From Candidatus Roizmanbacteria bacterium RIFCSPHIGHO2_02_FULL_40_13b (lineage in GTDB: Bacteria; Patescibacteriota; Microgenomatia; UBA1406; HO2-37-13b), in the NCBI GenBank assembly GCA_001789445.1, contig MFZQ01000001.1:6006-43640 (forward strand): a DNA stretch of 37,635 nt. The letters are read 5' to 3'. Positions 1 to 9,606 of the stretch are shown here, one piece after another (position 1 is the first letter of the stretch; every line of letters starts with the position of its first letter). Position numbers and translations under genes: made by a program. The notes under the pieces were generated by a model. It was not told the origin of the DNA. It ran no database searches and saw only the letters and a program-made list of their open reading frames with translations.

Positions 1-1
1 G

Positions 2-1387
2 TCAAATCTTTTAGAGAAGCGAAATAATGTACGATCAAGGCTATCAAAATCCGCGCAGTATTTGTACCCAACCATGGAAATTTCTTCACAAGATTTAGAA
101 GATGTTTCAGGAATTTTACTGCATGGGGTATATTGTTATATAGCAAGTTTTCATAACGGTTTTATATCTGAATTTGATGAGGTAATTGCAACCTATGATG
201 TTGCTGATCGACTTACGATTGTACAAATATATCCAGATCTTGATTGTCCTTCTCATGTATCTCGAGAGATAGAATTGGCAGCAATTTCAAAAGGCCTTGC
301 AGATGCTTACAATGAATCAACTAATAATGCAGTCGATCCAAATTCAGCTATTTCTTTGCAGGCGGCCATGAGATTTCAAACTGAAGCATATCGAGCAAAA
401 GAACGCCTCGTAGGAAATAAGCCAGCTCAAGTCGATGAAGCAGTAACTATATTTGATGGCAATCTTCATCGATTTTTAACTACGGTTTTTACTCCAGGGA
501 AAGATGAATTGATTCCCATTAAAGTCGCCGCATTACCTGAGGCGTACGCTAATATAGATGTCTCACGCTTAACAAATCCTGAAGAGCAAGTATTACGATT
601 AATTGGAATTGGCATTATCGGTCGAAGAGAAATTGCTTTTAGATTAGGAATTTCTGTTGAATATGTTGATACACTGAAATACCGCATTAGAAAAAAATCA
701 AAAAGACGAAATCTTAATACTCCTTCAGAAGCATATGGATGTGGACCTAATGATATAGAAATATTGCCGGCAGTAATTAAAACAGCGCCCAATCGAATCC
801 GTGTGGATGTGCAGGCTCAAAGAATTCTTCCTACAGCTAGTATCGACCCAATACCAATAACTCCTCATAGTGACAATCAGAATAGTATTGGAAGCGAAAC
901 GCATCCATCAGAAGAAGATGCGACAAAGCATAAATCTGATGTACCCGAAATACAAATGGATATTGAACAACTCCAGGGATTAGTTGGTCTTTTGGAAAGT
1001 GAATTAGACTACGGTATACTCGTATCTGATCCAGATAATCAAGAGCGAACACGTGTACGTTTTGACTGGTTTCCCAAATACTATCAACAAAATAGAGAAA
1101 GAGTAATTCAACTCCTTGACGCTATTGGGTTGCCATATGATGGAAATGTAATTTCAACGATACTAAATTCTCACAACCCTCAATTGCAAAATTCTTCATT
1201 GGCAATGACACTATTGGCTTGGGACAACAAGAATAAGAAATTACAAGATGATTTTATCTCAATTAAAAGACGTATGCTTCGGGCAATACATGGCGAACAA
1301 ATCTCGGACGATGAAATTGTACGAAGGACACAAGAGCCATTTAGTACTATATTTGCAGATCTTTATAGACATACTGGAACGGAATAG
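2..1387 (+). CDS. HTH-containing hypothetical protein, probably 5'-truncated by the window edge
   Basis: The listed ORF starts at a TTG at 62, but the frame stays open back to base 2 (SNLLEKRNNVRSRLSKSAQYLYPTMEISS...). Central segment LTNPEEQVLRLIGIGIIGRREIAFRLGISVEYVDTLKYRIRKK resembles a sigma70-region-4/LuxR-type HTH. Confidence 0.55.
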   Translation, partial: SNLLEKRNNVRSRLSKSAQYLYPTMEISSQDLEDVSGILLHGVYCYIASFHNGFISEFDEVIATYDVADRLTIVQIYPDLDCPSHVSREIELAAISKGLADAYNESTNNAVDPNSAISLQAAMRFQTEAYRAKERLVGNKPAQVDEAVTIFDGNLHRFLTTVFTPGKDELIPIKVAALPEAYANIDVSRLTNPEEQVLRLIGIGIIGRREIAFRLGISVEYVDTLKYRIRKKSKRRNLNTPSEAYGCGPNDIEILPAVIKTAPNRIRVDVQAQRILPTASIDPIPITPHSDNQNSIGSETHPSEEDATKHKSDVPEIQMDIEQLQGLVGLLESELDYGILVSDPDNQERTRVRFDWFPKYYQQNRERVIQLLDAIGLPYDGNVISTILNSHNPQLQNSSLAMTLLAWDNKNKKLQDDFISIKRRMLRAIHGEQISDDEIVRRTQEPFSTIFADLYRHTGTE

Positions 1388-1398
1388 TAAAGAGTGTT

Positions 1399-1460
1399 TG
1401 GTGGCCGTTGGAGGACTCGAATCCCGCACTGCGGGACCTCGCTTTGCTCGGCCCCCGACC
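1399..1460 (-). pseudogene. tRNA 3'-half fragment (T-loop TTCGAGT, T-stem 3' side CCTCC, acceptor AACGGCC, A, CCA) interrupted by a palindromic insert
   Basis: Minus-strand GGTCGGGGG[CCGAGCAAAGCGAGGTCCCGCAGTGCGGGA]TTCGAGTCCTCCAACGGCCACCA; no matching 5' half lies upstream, where tRNA-Val ends directly. Confidence 0.5.
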
Positions 1461-1475
1461 TTTTATTACTAAATG

Positions 1476-1547
1476 TACGCGCACGTGGATTTGAACCACG
1501 GACCTTTCCGATGTGAACGGAATGCTCTACCACTGAGCTATGCGCGC
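1476..1547 (-). tRNA. tRNA-Val (anticodon CAC), CCA not encoded
   Basis: GCGCGCATAGCTCAGTGGTAGAGCATTCCGTTCACATCGGAAAGGTCCGTGGTTCAAATCCACGTGCGCGTA folds as a cloverleaf; anticodon loop TTCACAT gives CAC. Confidence 0.92.
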
Positions 1548-1575
1548 AATACGTCTCGTATTATACAAAATTCGC

Positions 1576-1610
1576 TTGTTTTTTATTCCTGCTTAAATTA
1601 CACTATTGAA
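1576..1610 (+). promoter_or_regulatory. Putative lepB promoter TTGTTT-N17-TACACT, 6 nt before ATG
   Basis: Read directly; spacing fits sigma70 and implies a leaderless start. Confidence 0.4.
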
Positions 1611-2171
1611 ATGCTAAAACGTATTGTAGATTTTGTGATGGATATTTTGGAGACGGTTGTCTTTGTGGGCTCTCTTTTCATAGTGACATATTTATTTATA
1701 ATGCAACCAAACCAAGTACTTGGTGCATCGATGGAACACACATTTCAGACGCATGATTACATCTTAACCAGTAAAATTTCATATCGTCTCGGGAAGCCAG
1801 CGCGAGGAGACATTGTTGTTTTTGCTTCCCTTGGAAATAACGAAATTGACTTTATTAAACGAATTGTTGGACTTCCTGGTGACCGGGTAATGATTAAGGA
1901 CTCGCATGTATTTGTAAACGGTGCACAACTTGATGAGCCATATATCAGCGAACCAACGGATACATTTGAAAGGGGATTTTCTAGGGAAGGTATTGAATCG
2001 GTTGTTCCTGAAGACTACCTATTTGTTTTAGGCGATAATCGAACACATTCACAGGATTCGCGAGAATTTGGGTTTGTTCCTCAAAGTAACATTATTGGAA
2101 AAGTTATTTTCAGGTATTTTCCAGCAAATAGTTTTGGTTCTGTCACAAATCCTTTTGTAACTCGTTCTTAA
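1611..2171 (+). CDS. lepB: Signal peptidase I
   Basis: N-terminal TM, GASMEHTF (Ser motif), RGDIVVF, FIKRIVGLPGDRV (Lys motif), VLGDNRTHSQDSREFGFV. The listed start at 1473 reads through the antisense of tRNA-Val and is not used. Confidence 0.9.
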   Translation: MLKRIVDFVMDILETVVFVGSLFIVTYLFIMQPNQVLGASMEHTFQTHDYILTSKISYRLGKPARGDIVVFASLGNNEIDFIKRIVGLPGDRVMIKDSHVFVNGAQLDEPYISEPTDTFERGFSREGIESVVPEDYLFVLGDNRTHSQDSREFGFVPQSNIIGKVIFRYFPANSFGSVTNPFVTRS

Positions 2172-2697
2172 TTTTTTCTAAAACCTTATTTGTCTTGGCA
2201 TATCCACCCTTGATAGTTATCTCTATTCGAGCCATCCTTCTGGTTTGATGCAGTGAACTAGAAATTTGTTTGTCAATTTTTGAAAAATAATCTTCAATTT
2301 GATCATGGATTTCCTTAGTTATTTTTTTATCATCGTTTAATTCTCCAATGCCAATACTGCTAACAAGTTGTTCAGTTTTGTTCGTTGGAATGTTTTTACT
2401 CAACACTTTTTCAAAAACGGAAATCATATCTGCTTCTTTTGTCAGTCTTGAAATGTGAAATAAGTGTCCAAGGGAAATTGTTTTATCGTAAAATCCATTT
2501 ATAATAACAGGCGGAAGTTTTTGTAATCGAATAAGGTGGGAGATGTGAGAGGCCGTCTTATTCAGTTTCTTTGCAATCTGCACTGGGCGAATTCCCTCTT
2601 TAACTGCATTTACAATTAATTGTGACTGAATAATTGGATCTGATTCATCTAAAATCGATTGTAGAATTGAATCAATAGCAACACGCATTACAAGCAT
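2143..2697 (-). CDS. Stand-alone ParB/KorB-like HTH protein
   Basis: EGIRPVQIAKKLNKTASHISHLIRLQKLPPVIINGFYDKTISLGHLFHISRL resembles the ParB HTH; no N-terminal ParB nuclease/CTPase motif visible. Its 3' end overlaps the lepB 3' end tail to tail. Confidence 0.6.
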   Translation of the reverse strand: MLVMRVAIDSILQSILDESDPIIQSQLIVNAVKEGIRPVQIAKKLNKTASHISHLIRLQKLPPVIINGFYDKTISLGHLFHISRLTKEADMISVFEKVLSKNIPTNKTEQLVSSIGIGELNDDKKITKEIHDQIEDYFSKIDKQISSSLHQTRRMARIEITIKGGYAKTNKVLEKIKNELQKDL

Positions 2698-2954
2698 TAT
2701 ACCCCATGTGGAGTTACCCCGACGTATTTTTTACCTGCACGTTTTTTGAATGCTACTCGTCCATCTTGTGTCGCATAAACCGTAAAATCTTTTCCAATTT
2801 TTGCGCCATCTGCCGGTCCAAATTTCATACCTCGTTGACGAACAATAACATTACCAACTGAAACTTTTTGCCCTCCATAGAGTTTGACTCCAAGCCGCTT
2901 GGAGATCGAATCTCTATTTCCTTTTGCCGCCTTTTGTGACTTTGTATGTGCCAT
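2697..2954 (-). CDS. rpmA: 50S ribosomal protein L27
   Basis: MAHTKSQKAAKGNRDSISKRLGVKLYGGQKVSVGNVIVRQRG..F.PG-like core, typical L27. Confidence 0.93.
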   Translation of the reverse strand: MAHTKSQKAAKGNRDSISKRLGVKLYGGQKVSVGNVIVRQRGMKFGPADGAKIGKDFTVYATQDGRVAFKKRAGKKYVGVTPHGV

Positions 2955-2955
2955 A

Positions 2956-3264
2956 TTATATTGCGTTTATCGTAATTTTGCTTAAATAAGCTCGAAATCC
3001 AGTTACTCTGCGGTATCGAGACTTTGCTTTAAATCGAGCAACGCGAAGCTTATCACCTTTGATGTTTTCGACTATAGTCGCTTGAGCTTTACTCTTAAGA
3101 AGTGGATTTCCAAGCTCAATAGCATTTTTTTCAGTATCAAAAAGAGCTAATATATCAAGTTCAATAGGTTTTCCATCCTCTACTTTGAGTCGATCAACAA
3201 CTATCGTATCGCCCGCAGAAACAATATACTGCTTCCCACCCGTTTTTATAACTGCCTTTTTCAT
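2956..3264 (-). CDS. rplU: 50S ribosomal protein L21
   Basis: MKKAVIKTGGKQYIVSAGDTIVVDRL...; start moved from 3300 to the internal ATG at 3264. Confidence 0.92.
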   Translation of the reverse strand: MKKAVIKTGGKQYIVSAGDTIVVDRLKVEDGKPIELDILALFDTEKNAIELGNPLLKSKAQATIVENIKGDKLRVARFKAKSRYRRVTGFRAYLSKITINAI

Positions 3265-3271
3265 AGGTGTA

Positions 3272-3277
3272 ATTATA
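3272..3277 (-). promoter_or_regulatory. -10 box TATAAT 7 nt upstream of the rplU ATG
   Basis: Minus strand CCATTATAATTACACCTATG. Confidence 0.5.
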
Positions 3278-3303
3278 ATGGAAAAGGTCCGGAAGTACAA
3301 GCG

Positions 3304-4347
3304 CTAGCGTGGCAAATTCAAGGAGAGAGCAAGGCCGACCATGATCATCGTTGAAACTACAGAGGAGCCGCCGTATGAAACAAATGGCAGTGCAATTCCG
3401 GTGATCGGAAAAAGTCCCATATTCATACCAATATTCACCGTAAATGAGGTAGCGAGAAATAGGAGAACTCCTGAAACGTACATAAAGTGAAACGGATTGT
3501 CGCGTACACTTCGCAAAACGAGGAGTAGTCTGTAAAATAATATTGCATAGAGAATTATTACTGCCAAGCCTCCGATAAACCCAAATTGCTCAACAAGTGC
3601 GGCATACGCAAAATCGGTGTGATTTTCGGGTAAAAAAAGAAACCGTGATTGGGTTCCTAAACCCAGACCTCGCCCAAAAAGTCCACCAGATCCAACGGTA
3701 ATAATTGATTGGATTAAATTGTATGATATACCACTCGTATCTATTTGTGGATTCAAAAAACTTAAAATACGATTTTTTTGATAATCTTTAAGCAATTTCC
3801 ATAAAATTGGGCTTGTAATAATTGATAAAATGAAGGCGTACATATAATATCGCGCGGTAAGGCCCGCAAAAAAAACCATTCCTGCAAATACGCCCAAATA
3901 GAGAAGCGCATTACCTAAATCAGGTTGTTTTACAATAATTACAAAAATTAAAAGAAAATAGGCAAACGATATAAGAACTGACCGAGTTGAAATTTTACTT
4001 TTTGAAAAGAAATCTGCTAAGAATATAATAAAGAACGGCTTTAAAAATTCAGAGGCCTGAAAGTTAAAAAAAACTAAATCTATCCAACGGCGGGATCCTC
4101 GTACCACATCTCCAACAATAAACGTGATAATAAGTAACCCAATAAATGAAAGGTAAATAAGACGAGCATTAATTTGAACATTCTTTATTCCAAGTTTAAG
4201 TGTTAGAAACAGAGCAATAAAACCTACTATAAAAAAAGTGAATTGATTCAGGAAAAATTGAAAACTTATTCCCAACAAATTGAAAAGACTAAAAAGCGCA
4301 AGTCCAATAAGTGCTACCAATGCAAATCCATCTATTTTTGTAGTCAT
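3304..4347 (-). CDS. rodA: SEDS-family peptidoglycan polymerase, RodA-type
   Basis: Multi-TM; VRGSRRWIDLVFFNFQASEFLKP, KQPDLGNALLYLGVF, GRGLGLGTQSRFLFLPENHTDFAYAALVEQFG, GIALPFVSYGGSS. Confidence 0.88.
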   Translation of the reverse strand: MTTKIDGFALVALIGLALFSLFNLLGISFQFFLNQFTFFIVGFIALFLTLKLGIKNVQINARLIYLSFIGLLIITFIVGDVVRGSRRWIDLVFFNFQASEFLKPFFIIFLADFFSKSKISTRSVLISFAYFLLIFVIIVKQPDLGNALLYLGVFAGMVFFAGLTARYYMYAFILSIITSPILWKLLKDYQKNRILSFLNPQIDTSGISYNLIQSIITVGSGGLFGRGLGLGTQSRFLFLPENHTDFAYAALVEQFGFIGGLAVIILYAILFYRLLLVLRSVRDNPFHFMYVSGVLLFLATSFTVNIGMNMGLFPITGIALPFVSYGGSSVVSTMIMVGLALSLNLPR

Positions 4348-7193
4348 TTTACACGCTCAATATGAATCATATTTCCTTTGGTGAGCGACTGTGCAAGAAT
4401 CTTGTTTTTAATAAATTCTTCCATTGAAGCAGGATATTCAGGAATCGTTGCCGCGATGATGTCGCCTGGTGCAAGCCCCATCTCTTTTCGAACAATCTGA
4501 ACTTGACGAATTACTTCTCGAGCTTTTTCTTCTTCATCAAGTACTTGTTGGGAAACTCTTATTGGATTTTTTGGATAGTGAAATCCTCTCTCAAATTCAA
4601 TATTTTTACAATTTAGTTCATCAAGTACGATATCCCAAATTACATCTTCTATGTGAGTGACTTCTTCATTCTTTGCGAATTTGATTGTAAGTAGTGGTTT
4701 TCTGACTTTTAATCCTTCCTTTTTTCGATACGCGTGACCTGCTTCAACAAGTGTACGGGCAGTTGACATCGACTTTTCAAGTTTGGAGTCAATCAGTTTT
4801 TTGTCAGCAATTGGCCAGGTTGACAAATGAACCGATTCCTCTGTGGTCAATCTTTTGTATAAGTATTCAGAAATAAAGGGAATAATCGGAGCAGAAATTC
4901 TACAAAATGTCGTGAAAATGGCATAACATGTTTCATAAAATGCATTTTTAGTCGCCTCTTTTGCCATCTTTCCAACTCTATCTCGACTCCGACGTATGTA
5001 CCATTTTGACCAATCTTCAACGAAGAGTTTAAGTTCTGAAATCGTTCCAATTGTGTCGTATTTTTCAAGACACTCTGTAACACTTTTAATGAGAGAGTTG
5101 ACACGAGAAAGAATCCATCTATCTAGAATATGTAATTCGCTTTGTTTGAGAGATACTATCTTTGGTTTCCAATCATCAAGCGTCGCATACATGCTAAAAA
5201 AGTTATAAATATTAAGCAAAGGAAGCAAAGTTCCCCGTATCTGATTTTTATATTCTTCTTCAGAAATTGCCATATCTTCCCCCTTCATAACGGGCGTTGA
5301 CATGAGATACAGGCGCATCGCATCTCCACCATATTTATCAAGCATTACCTTTGGATCTGGGTAATTTCCAAGGTTTTTACTCATTTTTCGCCCATCAGTA
5401 CCCAAAATAACTCCGGTTACCGCAACATTTTTAAATGCTTTGGATTCAAAAAGTGCATTTGCTATGACGTGTAATACATAAAACCATGCCCTAATTTGCC
5501 CCGTATATTCAACAATAAAATCGGGTGGAAAGAATGAAGATAAATCTTTATTTTGCTCGAACGGGTAGTGCCTCTCTGCATAGGGAGCAGAACCCGCCTC
5601 AATCCAGCTATCAAGGACTTCCGAAACACGTACCATGTAACATGTACCACCGGTGTTTTGTGTTACATGTTTCGTGTTACATGTTATACAAGGTATCTTC
5701 ACTTCATCGACAACTGGTTTATGAAGATCGGTGATCTTTGTTCCTGATGCCTCCTCAAGCTCTTTAATTGAGCCCGGGACAAATCGGTGGCCATTTTCAC
5801 ATTCCCATACAGGAACAGGTGAACCCCAGTAGCGACTGCGAGAAATGCACCAATCAGGAGCTGCTTCCATGCTTTTTAAAAAACGACCATGTTTAAAATG
5901 AGAAGGAAACCAATTTACGTATTCATTTGTTGCCGCCATTTGTTTTTTGAGCTTTTGTACGTCTACATACCACGCATCTTGCGGAGAAAAAATAAGTCGC
6001 GTATGACACCGCCAACAGGTGGGAACAGTGTGTGAATAAGGTTTTGAGTTATAGATCAATCCTTTTTCCTTCAAATACTCATCTATCCTCTCATTTGCAT
6101 CCAAATAGTACTCTCCTGCCCAGAAAGGGACTTCGCTTGTAAATTTACCTTCATCATCTAAGTGAATTGCTTCTTGAATATGTTCTTTTTTCATTACATT
6201 CAAGTCATCCTCTCCGTATGTAGCAAGTGTTACCACCCCCGTTCCTTCATCTTCAGTTACAAAATCTCCCCCTACAATAACAAAAAGTCTTTTTCCGTCA
6301 TCTTTTTCAAAAAAATCAAAGTGTCCTTCAAACTTTTTATCCAAAAGCTCGGTTCCCGGAAACTCTTTTTCTATTTTGTAGTCATCTCCTTCTAATATAG
6401 AGAGTGTCGCTTTTGCAAGAATATAGTTTTCTCCGTTCTGCTTTACTTTTACATAGGTAAGTTTTGGATTTATGGCAAGAGCCGTCGTAACGAGTTTTGT
6501 CCATGGAGTTGTTGACCAGGCAAGCAGATATGTATCCTCGTCAACGAGTTTGTATTTATAAATTGTTCCCGGCTCTGTCACTGTCACATAATTGTCTCCA
6601 TCCATCGCAACTTCAAAGTTTGAGATTGGGGTTGAGCAGTGAGGACAATAAAGAGAGACTCGAAGTCCTTTATAAATGAAATCCTTTTCATACATTTTCT
6701 TAAATACCCACATCACACTTTCCATGTACGATACATCCATCGTTTTATACGCATGTTCAAAATCAACCCACCGGCCGATGTGATCTATGTACCATTCCCA
6801 ATCTTTTGAAACTGTTGAAACATACAATTTACATTCATCAATAAATTTTTTAACCCCCACCACATCCTCAATGTCTTTTTTTCGCTTTATTCCAAGTTTA
6901 TTTTCAACCTTATTTTCCGCAGGAAGTCCATGACAATCCCATCCCCATACACGCCGCACTCGATACCCTTTCATCGTCCAAAAACGAGGAAAAAGATCTT
7001 TAGCAATACTGGGAAGAAGTGTTCCATAATGGGGGAGACCTGTTATAAATGGGGGACCATCCAGAAAATTCCACAGTTTGTCAGCTGGGCGATTTTCAAC
7101 AGATTTTTCAAAAATCTTATTTTTTTTCCAAAAATCAATTATTTCCTGTTCAATTTTTGGCAGATCTAGATTGGGTTCAATAGGCTCGAACAT
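4344..7193 (-). CDS. ileS: Isoleucyl-tRNA synthetase
   Basis: FITGLPHYGTLLPSIAKDLFPRFWTMKG (HIGH-type), GRKMSKNLGNYPDP (KMSKS), WSTTPWT editing motif, Zn-cysteine region. Confidence 0.95.
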   Translation of the reverse strand: MFEPIEPNLDLPKIEQEIIDFWKKNKIFEKSVENRPADKLWNFLDGPPFITGLPHYGTLLPSIAKDLFPRFWTMKGYRVRRVWGWDCHGLPAENKVENKLGIKRKKDIEDVVGVKKFIDECKLYVSTVSKDWEWYIDHIGRWVDFEHAYKTMDVSYMESVMWVFKKMYEKDFIYKGLRVSLYCPHCSTPISNFEVAMDGDNYVTVTEPGTIYKYKLVDEDTYLLAWSTTPWTKLVTTALAINPKLTYVKVKQNGENYILAKATLSILEGDDYKIEKEFPGTELLDKKFEGHFDFFEKDDGKRLFVIVGGDFVTEDEGTGVVTLATYGEDDLNVMKKEHIQEAIHLDDEGKFTSEVPFWAGEYYLDANERIDEYLKEKGLIYNSKPYSHTVPTCWRCHTRLIFSPQDAWYVDVQKLKKQMAATNEYVNWFPSHFKHGRFLKSMEAAPDWCISRSRYWGSPVPVWECENGHRFVPGSIKELEEASGTKITDLHKPVVDEVKIPCITCNTKHVTQNTGGTCYMVRVSEVLDSWIEAGSAPYAERHYPFEQNKDLSSFFPPDFIVEYTGQIRAWFYVLHVIANALFESKAFKNVAVTGVILGTDGRKMSKNLGNYPDPKVMLDKYGGDAMRLYLMSTPVMKGEDMAISEEEYKNQIRGTLLPLLNIYNFFSMYATLDDWKPKIVSLKQSELHILDRWILSRVNSLIKSVTECLEKYDTIGTISELKLFVEDWSKWYIRRSRDRVGKMAKEATKNAFYETCYAIFTTFCRISAPIIPFISEYLYKRLTTEESVHLSTWPIADKKLIDSKLEKSMSTARTLVEAGHAYRKKEGLKVRKPLLTIKFAKNEEVTHIEDVIWDIVLDELNCKNIEFERGFHYPKNPIRVSQQVLDEEEKAREVIRQVQIVRKEMGLAPGDIIAATIPEYPASMEEFIKNKILAQSLTKGNMIHIERVK
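5634..5686. repeat. Short repeat cluster inside ileS: GTGTTACATGTT x2 (5660-5671, 5674-5685) plus inverted ATGTAACATGT copies
   Basis: Plus strand ccatgtaacatgtaccaccggtgttttGTGTTACATGTTtcGTGTTACATGTTa; encodes the unusual NTKHVTQNTGGTCYM. Confidence 0.7.
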
Positions 7194-7200
7194 GAGAATA

Positions 7201-7206
7201 ATTATA
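7201..7206 (-). promoter_or_regulatory. Extended -10 TGGTATAAT 7 nt upstream of the ileS ATG
   Basis: Minus strand GATGGTATAATTATTCTCATG. Confidence 0.5.
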
Positions 7207-7214
7207 CCATCATC

Positions 7215-8342
7215 TTATTTCTTTCGGAGAAATGTCGGGATGTCGAATTCGTCGTCGTCTGTTTGCGAAGTTACATTTGGATTAAAGGTACGTTCTTCAG
7301 GTTCATCAGTTGTTTCGTCTGGTGAAGCTTCGACTATTTCGTCTGGTTCTGAATAATCAGTTTGAAACTGTGTCCCAAAACGAAGTTTATGTTCATCAAA
7401 TTTTGTTGCAATCACGATTATCTTCACTTCTCCTGCCATCTTCTCCTGAATTACGGCACCAAAGATGATTTCTGCATCAGGATCAACAGTTTTTTGGATT
7501 ATTGAGGCAGCCTCATCTACTTCTACCATGGATAGATCGGGCCCACCAATAACATTGAAAAGTACTCCTTTTGCACCAGTGATTGATGTTTCAAGGAGTG
7601 GGGAAGAGATTGCTTGTTTAATAGCCATCTGGGTCCGTTTATCTCCACTACCTGTACCAATTCCCATAAGCGCAGTCCCCGCGTCTTTCATAATTGATCG
7701 AACGTCGGCAAAATCAACATTGATAAGTCCAGGAACGGTGATCAGTTCAGCAATTCCCTTAACTCCCTGATGAAGAATTGAATCGACTTTTTTAAATGCA
7801 TCTATCATTGATACTTTTGAATCAACAATTTCAAGTACTTTTTGATTGGGAATTACGATAAGCGTATCTACTTTATCTCGAAGTCGGTCAACCCCATCCT
7901 CCGCTGTCAGTTTTCGACGAGAGCCTTCAAATGCAAACGGTTTGGTGACAACAGCAATGACAAGTGCCCCTGTTTCCCTTCCAATTTCAGCAACGACCGG
8001 CGCGGCACCCGTTCCCGTACCTCCACCCTCGCCACAGGCAATAAAAATCATATCAGCACCTTCAAGCGCTTCTTTTATCTTATCTCGAGATTCTTCAGCG
8101 GCTTTTTGACCAATATCTGGATTTCCCCCAGAACCCAGACCTTTTGTAAGATTGTCCCCTATTTGTATTTTAGTATCTGCCCTATGTGCAAGAAGTGCTT
8201 GTGCATCGGTATTGAGTGCAATAAATTCAACACCAACAATATCTTCCTGTGCAATCATGGTTGCAAGCGCATTTCCGCCTCCCCCACCAATTCCCACGAC
8301 TTTTATTCGTGCCGCCTGCCCCGCTTGTGGTTTTATTAACAT
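7215..8342 (-). CDS. ftsZ: Cell division protein FtsZ
   Basis: [30 protein letters not shown] tubulin signature, C-terminal DIPTFLRKK peptide. Confidence 0.97.
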   Translation of the reverse strand: MLIKPQAGQAARIKVVGIGGGGGNALATMIAQEDIVGVEFIALNTDAQALLAHRADTKIQIGDNLTKGLGSGGNPDIGQKAAEESRDKIKEALEGADMIFIACGEGGGTGTGAAPVVAEIGRETGALVIAVVTKPFAFEGSRRKLTAEDGVDRLRDKVDTLIVIPNQKVLEIVDSKVSMIDAFKKVDSILHQGVKGIAELITVPGLINVDFADVRSIMKDAGTALMGIGTGSGDKRTQMAIKQAISSPLLETSITGAKGVLFNVIGGPDLSMVEVDEAASIIQKTVDPDAEIIFGAVIQEKMAGEVKIIVIATKFDEHKLRFGTQFQTDYSEPDEIVEASPDETTDEPEERTFNPNVTSQTDDDEFDIPTFLRKK

Positions 8343-8343
8343 A

Positions 8344-9603
8344 TTATGGCATAAACGATTTCATCAAATTTTTTACTTTTTTTATAGATGATAAGACTGA
8401 TAAATTGCGCAGTATTTTATCAAAATCCTTAAGATTTATTTTTTGTCCAGAAGTAGGTTCATTGTCTAGAGAATATAGAAGAAGTCCTACAACTGTTGCA
8501 TATTGGGGAAAGAGTACTTCGTCAACAAGTCCAGTAATTCCTGCTGGTTTTCCAATTCGTGCTGGCATACCCATACTTCTCCTTACCGTTTCAAGAGTAC
8601 CAACTGTTTGTGCTCCACCTCCAGCAAGCACTACTCCAGATGGTACAGCGGTAATAAATCCGCTTTTTTCAATTTGTTTAAATACTTCTGTATATATTTC
8701 TTCAAGTCGAGGGCGAATAATACCATCAATAGCTGTTTTACTCGAAATCTTAGTTATACCTTCGGGTAGGTTTAAACTTCCAATATTGACATCGTCTATT
8801 AATTTATCTTTATGCTCCTTAGACAAAAAAAGCTTAATCAGTTCTGCAGATTCCAAACAAACACGAAGTCCAACCGCGAGGTCGTTTGTTATATGCCTTC
8901 CACCAAGTGGGATTGAAGAAGAATAGGAAAGTGCGCCTTCTACGTACATACAAATGTCTGTTTTCCCTCCACCAATATCAACAACAATCACACCTAATTC
9001 TTTTTCTGTATCTGTTAATACGGAAAGTGAGGAACAAAGACCTGAAAAGAGTGCTCCTTGATTGGCAATTCCCAAATCAGACAAACAACGATCAATATTT
9101 CGAATATTGGTGAGACTTGCTGTTATAATATGCGTATTAACTTCCAAACGCACACCGCTCATACCTAGCGGGTTTCGAATCCCCCCTTGCCCGTCTACAA
9201 TAAATTCCCGTGGAACAACCTCAATAACTTCACGTGTCGAAGAAATCGATATTGCACGCGCCGCATCAACAACTCGTTCCACATCTTCTTGTGTAATTTC
9301 AACTTCAGGTTGGGAAACAGCCACAACTCCGTGAGAATTAAGTGATTCAATATGAGGACCTCCAACTCCAACAAGTGCACTTGTCACTTTTGTCCCCGCC
9401 ATTCGCTCTGCTTTTTCAACTGCAGATTCAACTGTTGCAGTAACTTGATTAATATCAACAATTTGACCACGGCGTACGCCTTGTGAGGGAACGCTCGCAA
9501 ATCCCATGACGCGAACTTCCTTTTCAACTTCAGACATCTTCGCAATTAGTACTGCAGTTTTACTTGATCCGATATCTATTCCTGTAATTATTTCATCACT
9601 CAT
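8344..9603 (-). CDS. ftsA: Cell division protein FtsA
   Basis: [37 protein letters not shown] actin-fold motifs; next to ftsZ. Confidence 0.93.
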   Translation of the reverse strand: MSDEIITGIDIGSSKTAVLIAKMSEVEKEVRVMGFASVPSQGVRRGQIVDINQVTATVESAVEKAERMAGTKVTSALVGVGGPHIESLNSHGVVAVSQPEVEITQEDVERVVDAARAISISSTREVIEVVPREFIVDGQGGIRNPLGMSGVRLEVNTHIITASLTNIRNIDRCLSDLGIANQGALFSGLCSSLSVLTDTEKELGVIVVDIGGGKTDICMYVEGALSYSSSIPLGGRHITNDLAVGLRVCLESAELIKLFLSKEHKDKLIDDVNIGSLNLPEGITKISSKTAIDGIIRPRLEEIYTEVFKQIEKSGFITAVPSGVVLAGGGAQTVGTLETVRRSMGMPARIGKPAGITGLVDEVLFPQYATVVGLLLYSLDNEPTSGQKINLKDFDKILRNLSVLSSIKKVKNLMKSFMP

Positions 9604-9606
9604 ATA

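Noticed and set aside
466-1052. Minus-strand ORFs opposite the HTH protein
   Set aside because: No motifs and the plus frame is longer and open at the edge.
1248-1472. 74-aa ORF across the end of the HTH gene and the tRNA fragment
   Set aside because: Overlaps an RNA-derived sequence and has no support.
5660-5685. Direct repeats considered as CRISPR
   Set aside because: Only two 12-bp units 2 nt apart, inside a coding gene, no spacers or cas genes.
4469-7169. Small ORFs on either strand within ileS
   Set aside because: Fully inside a full-length conserved IleRS frame.
7842-8926. Long plus-strand ORFs (165, 87, 225 aa) opposite ftsZ/ftsA
   Set aside because: Antisense shadows of well-supported genes; low-complexity, no motifs.
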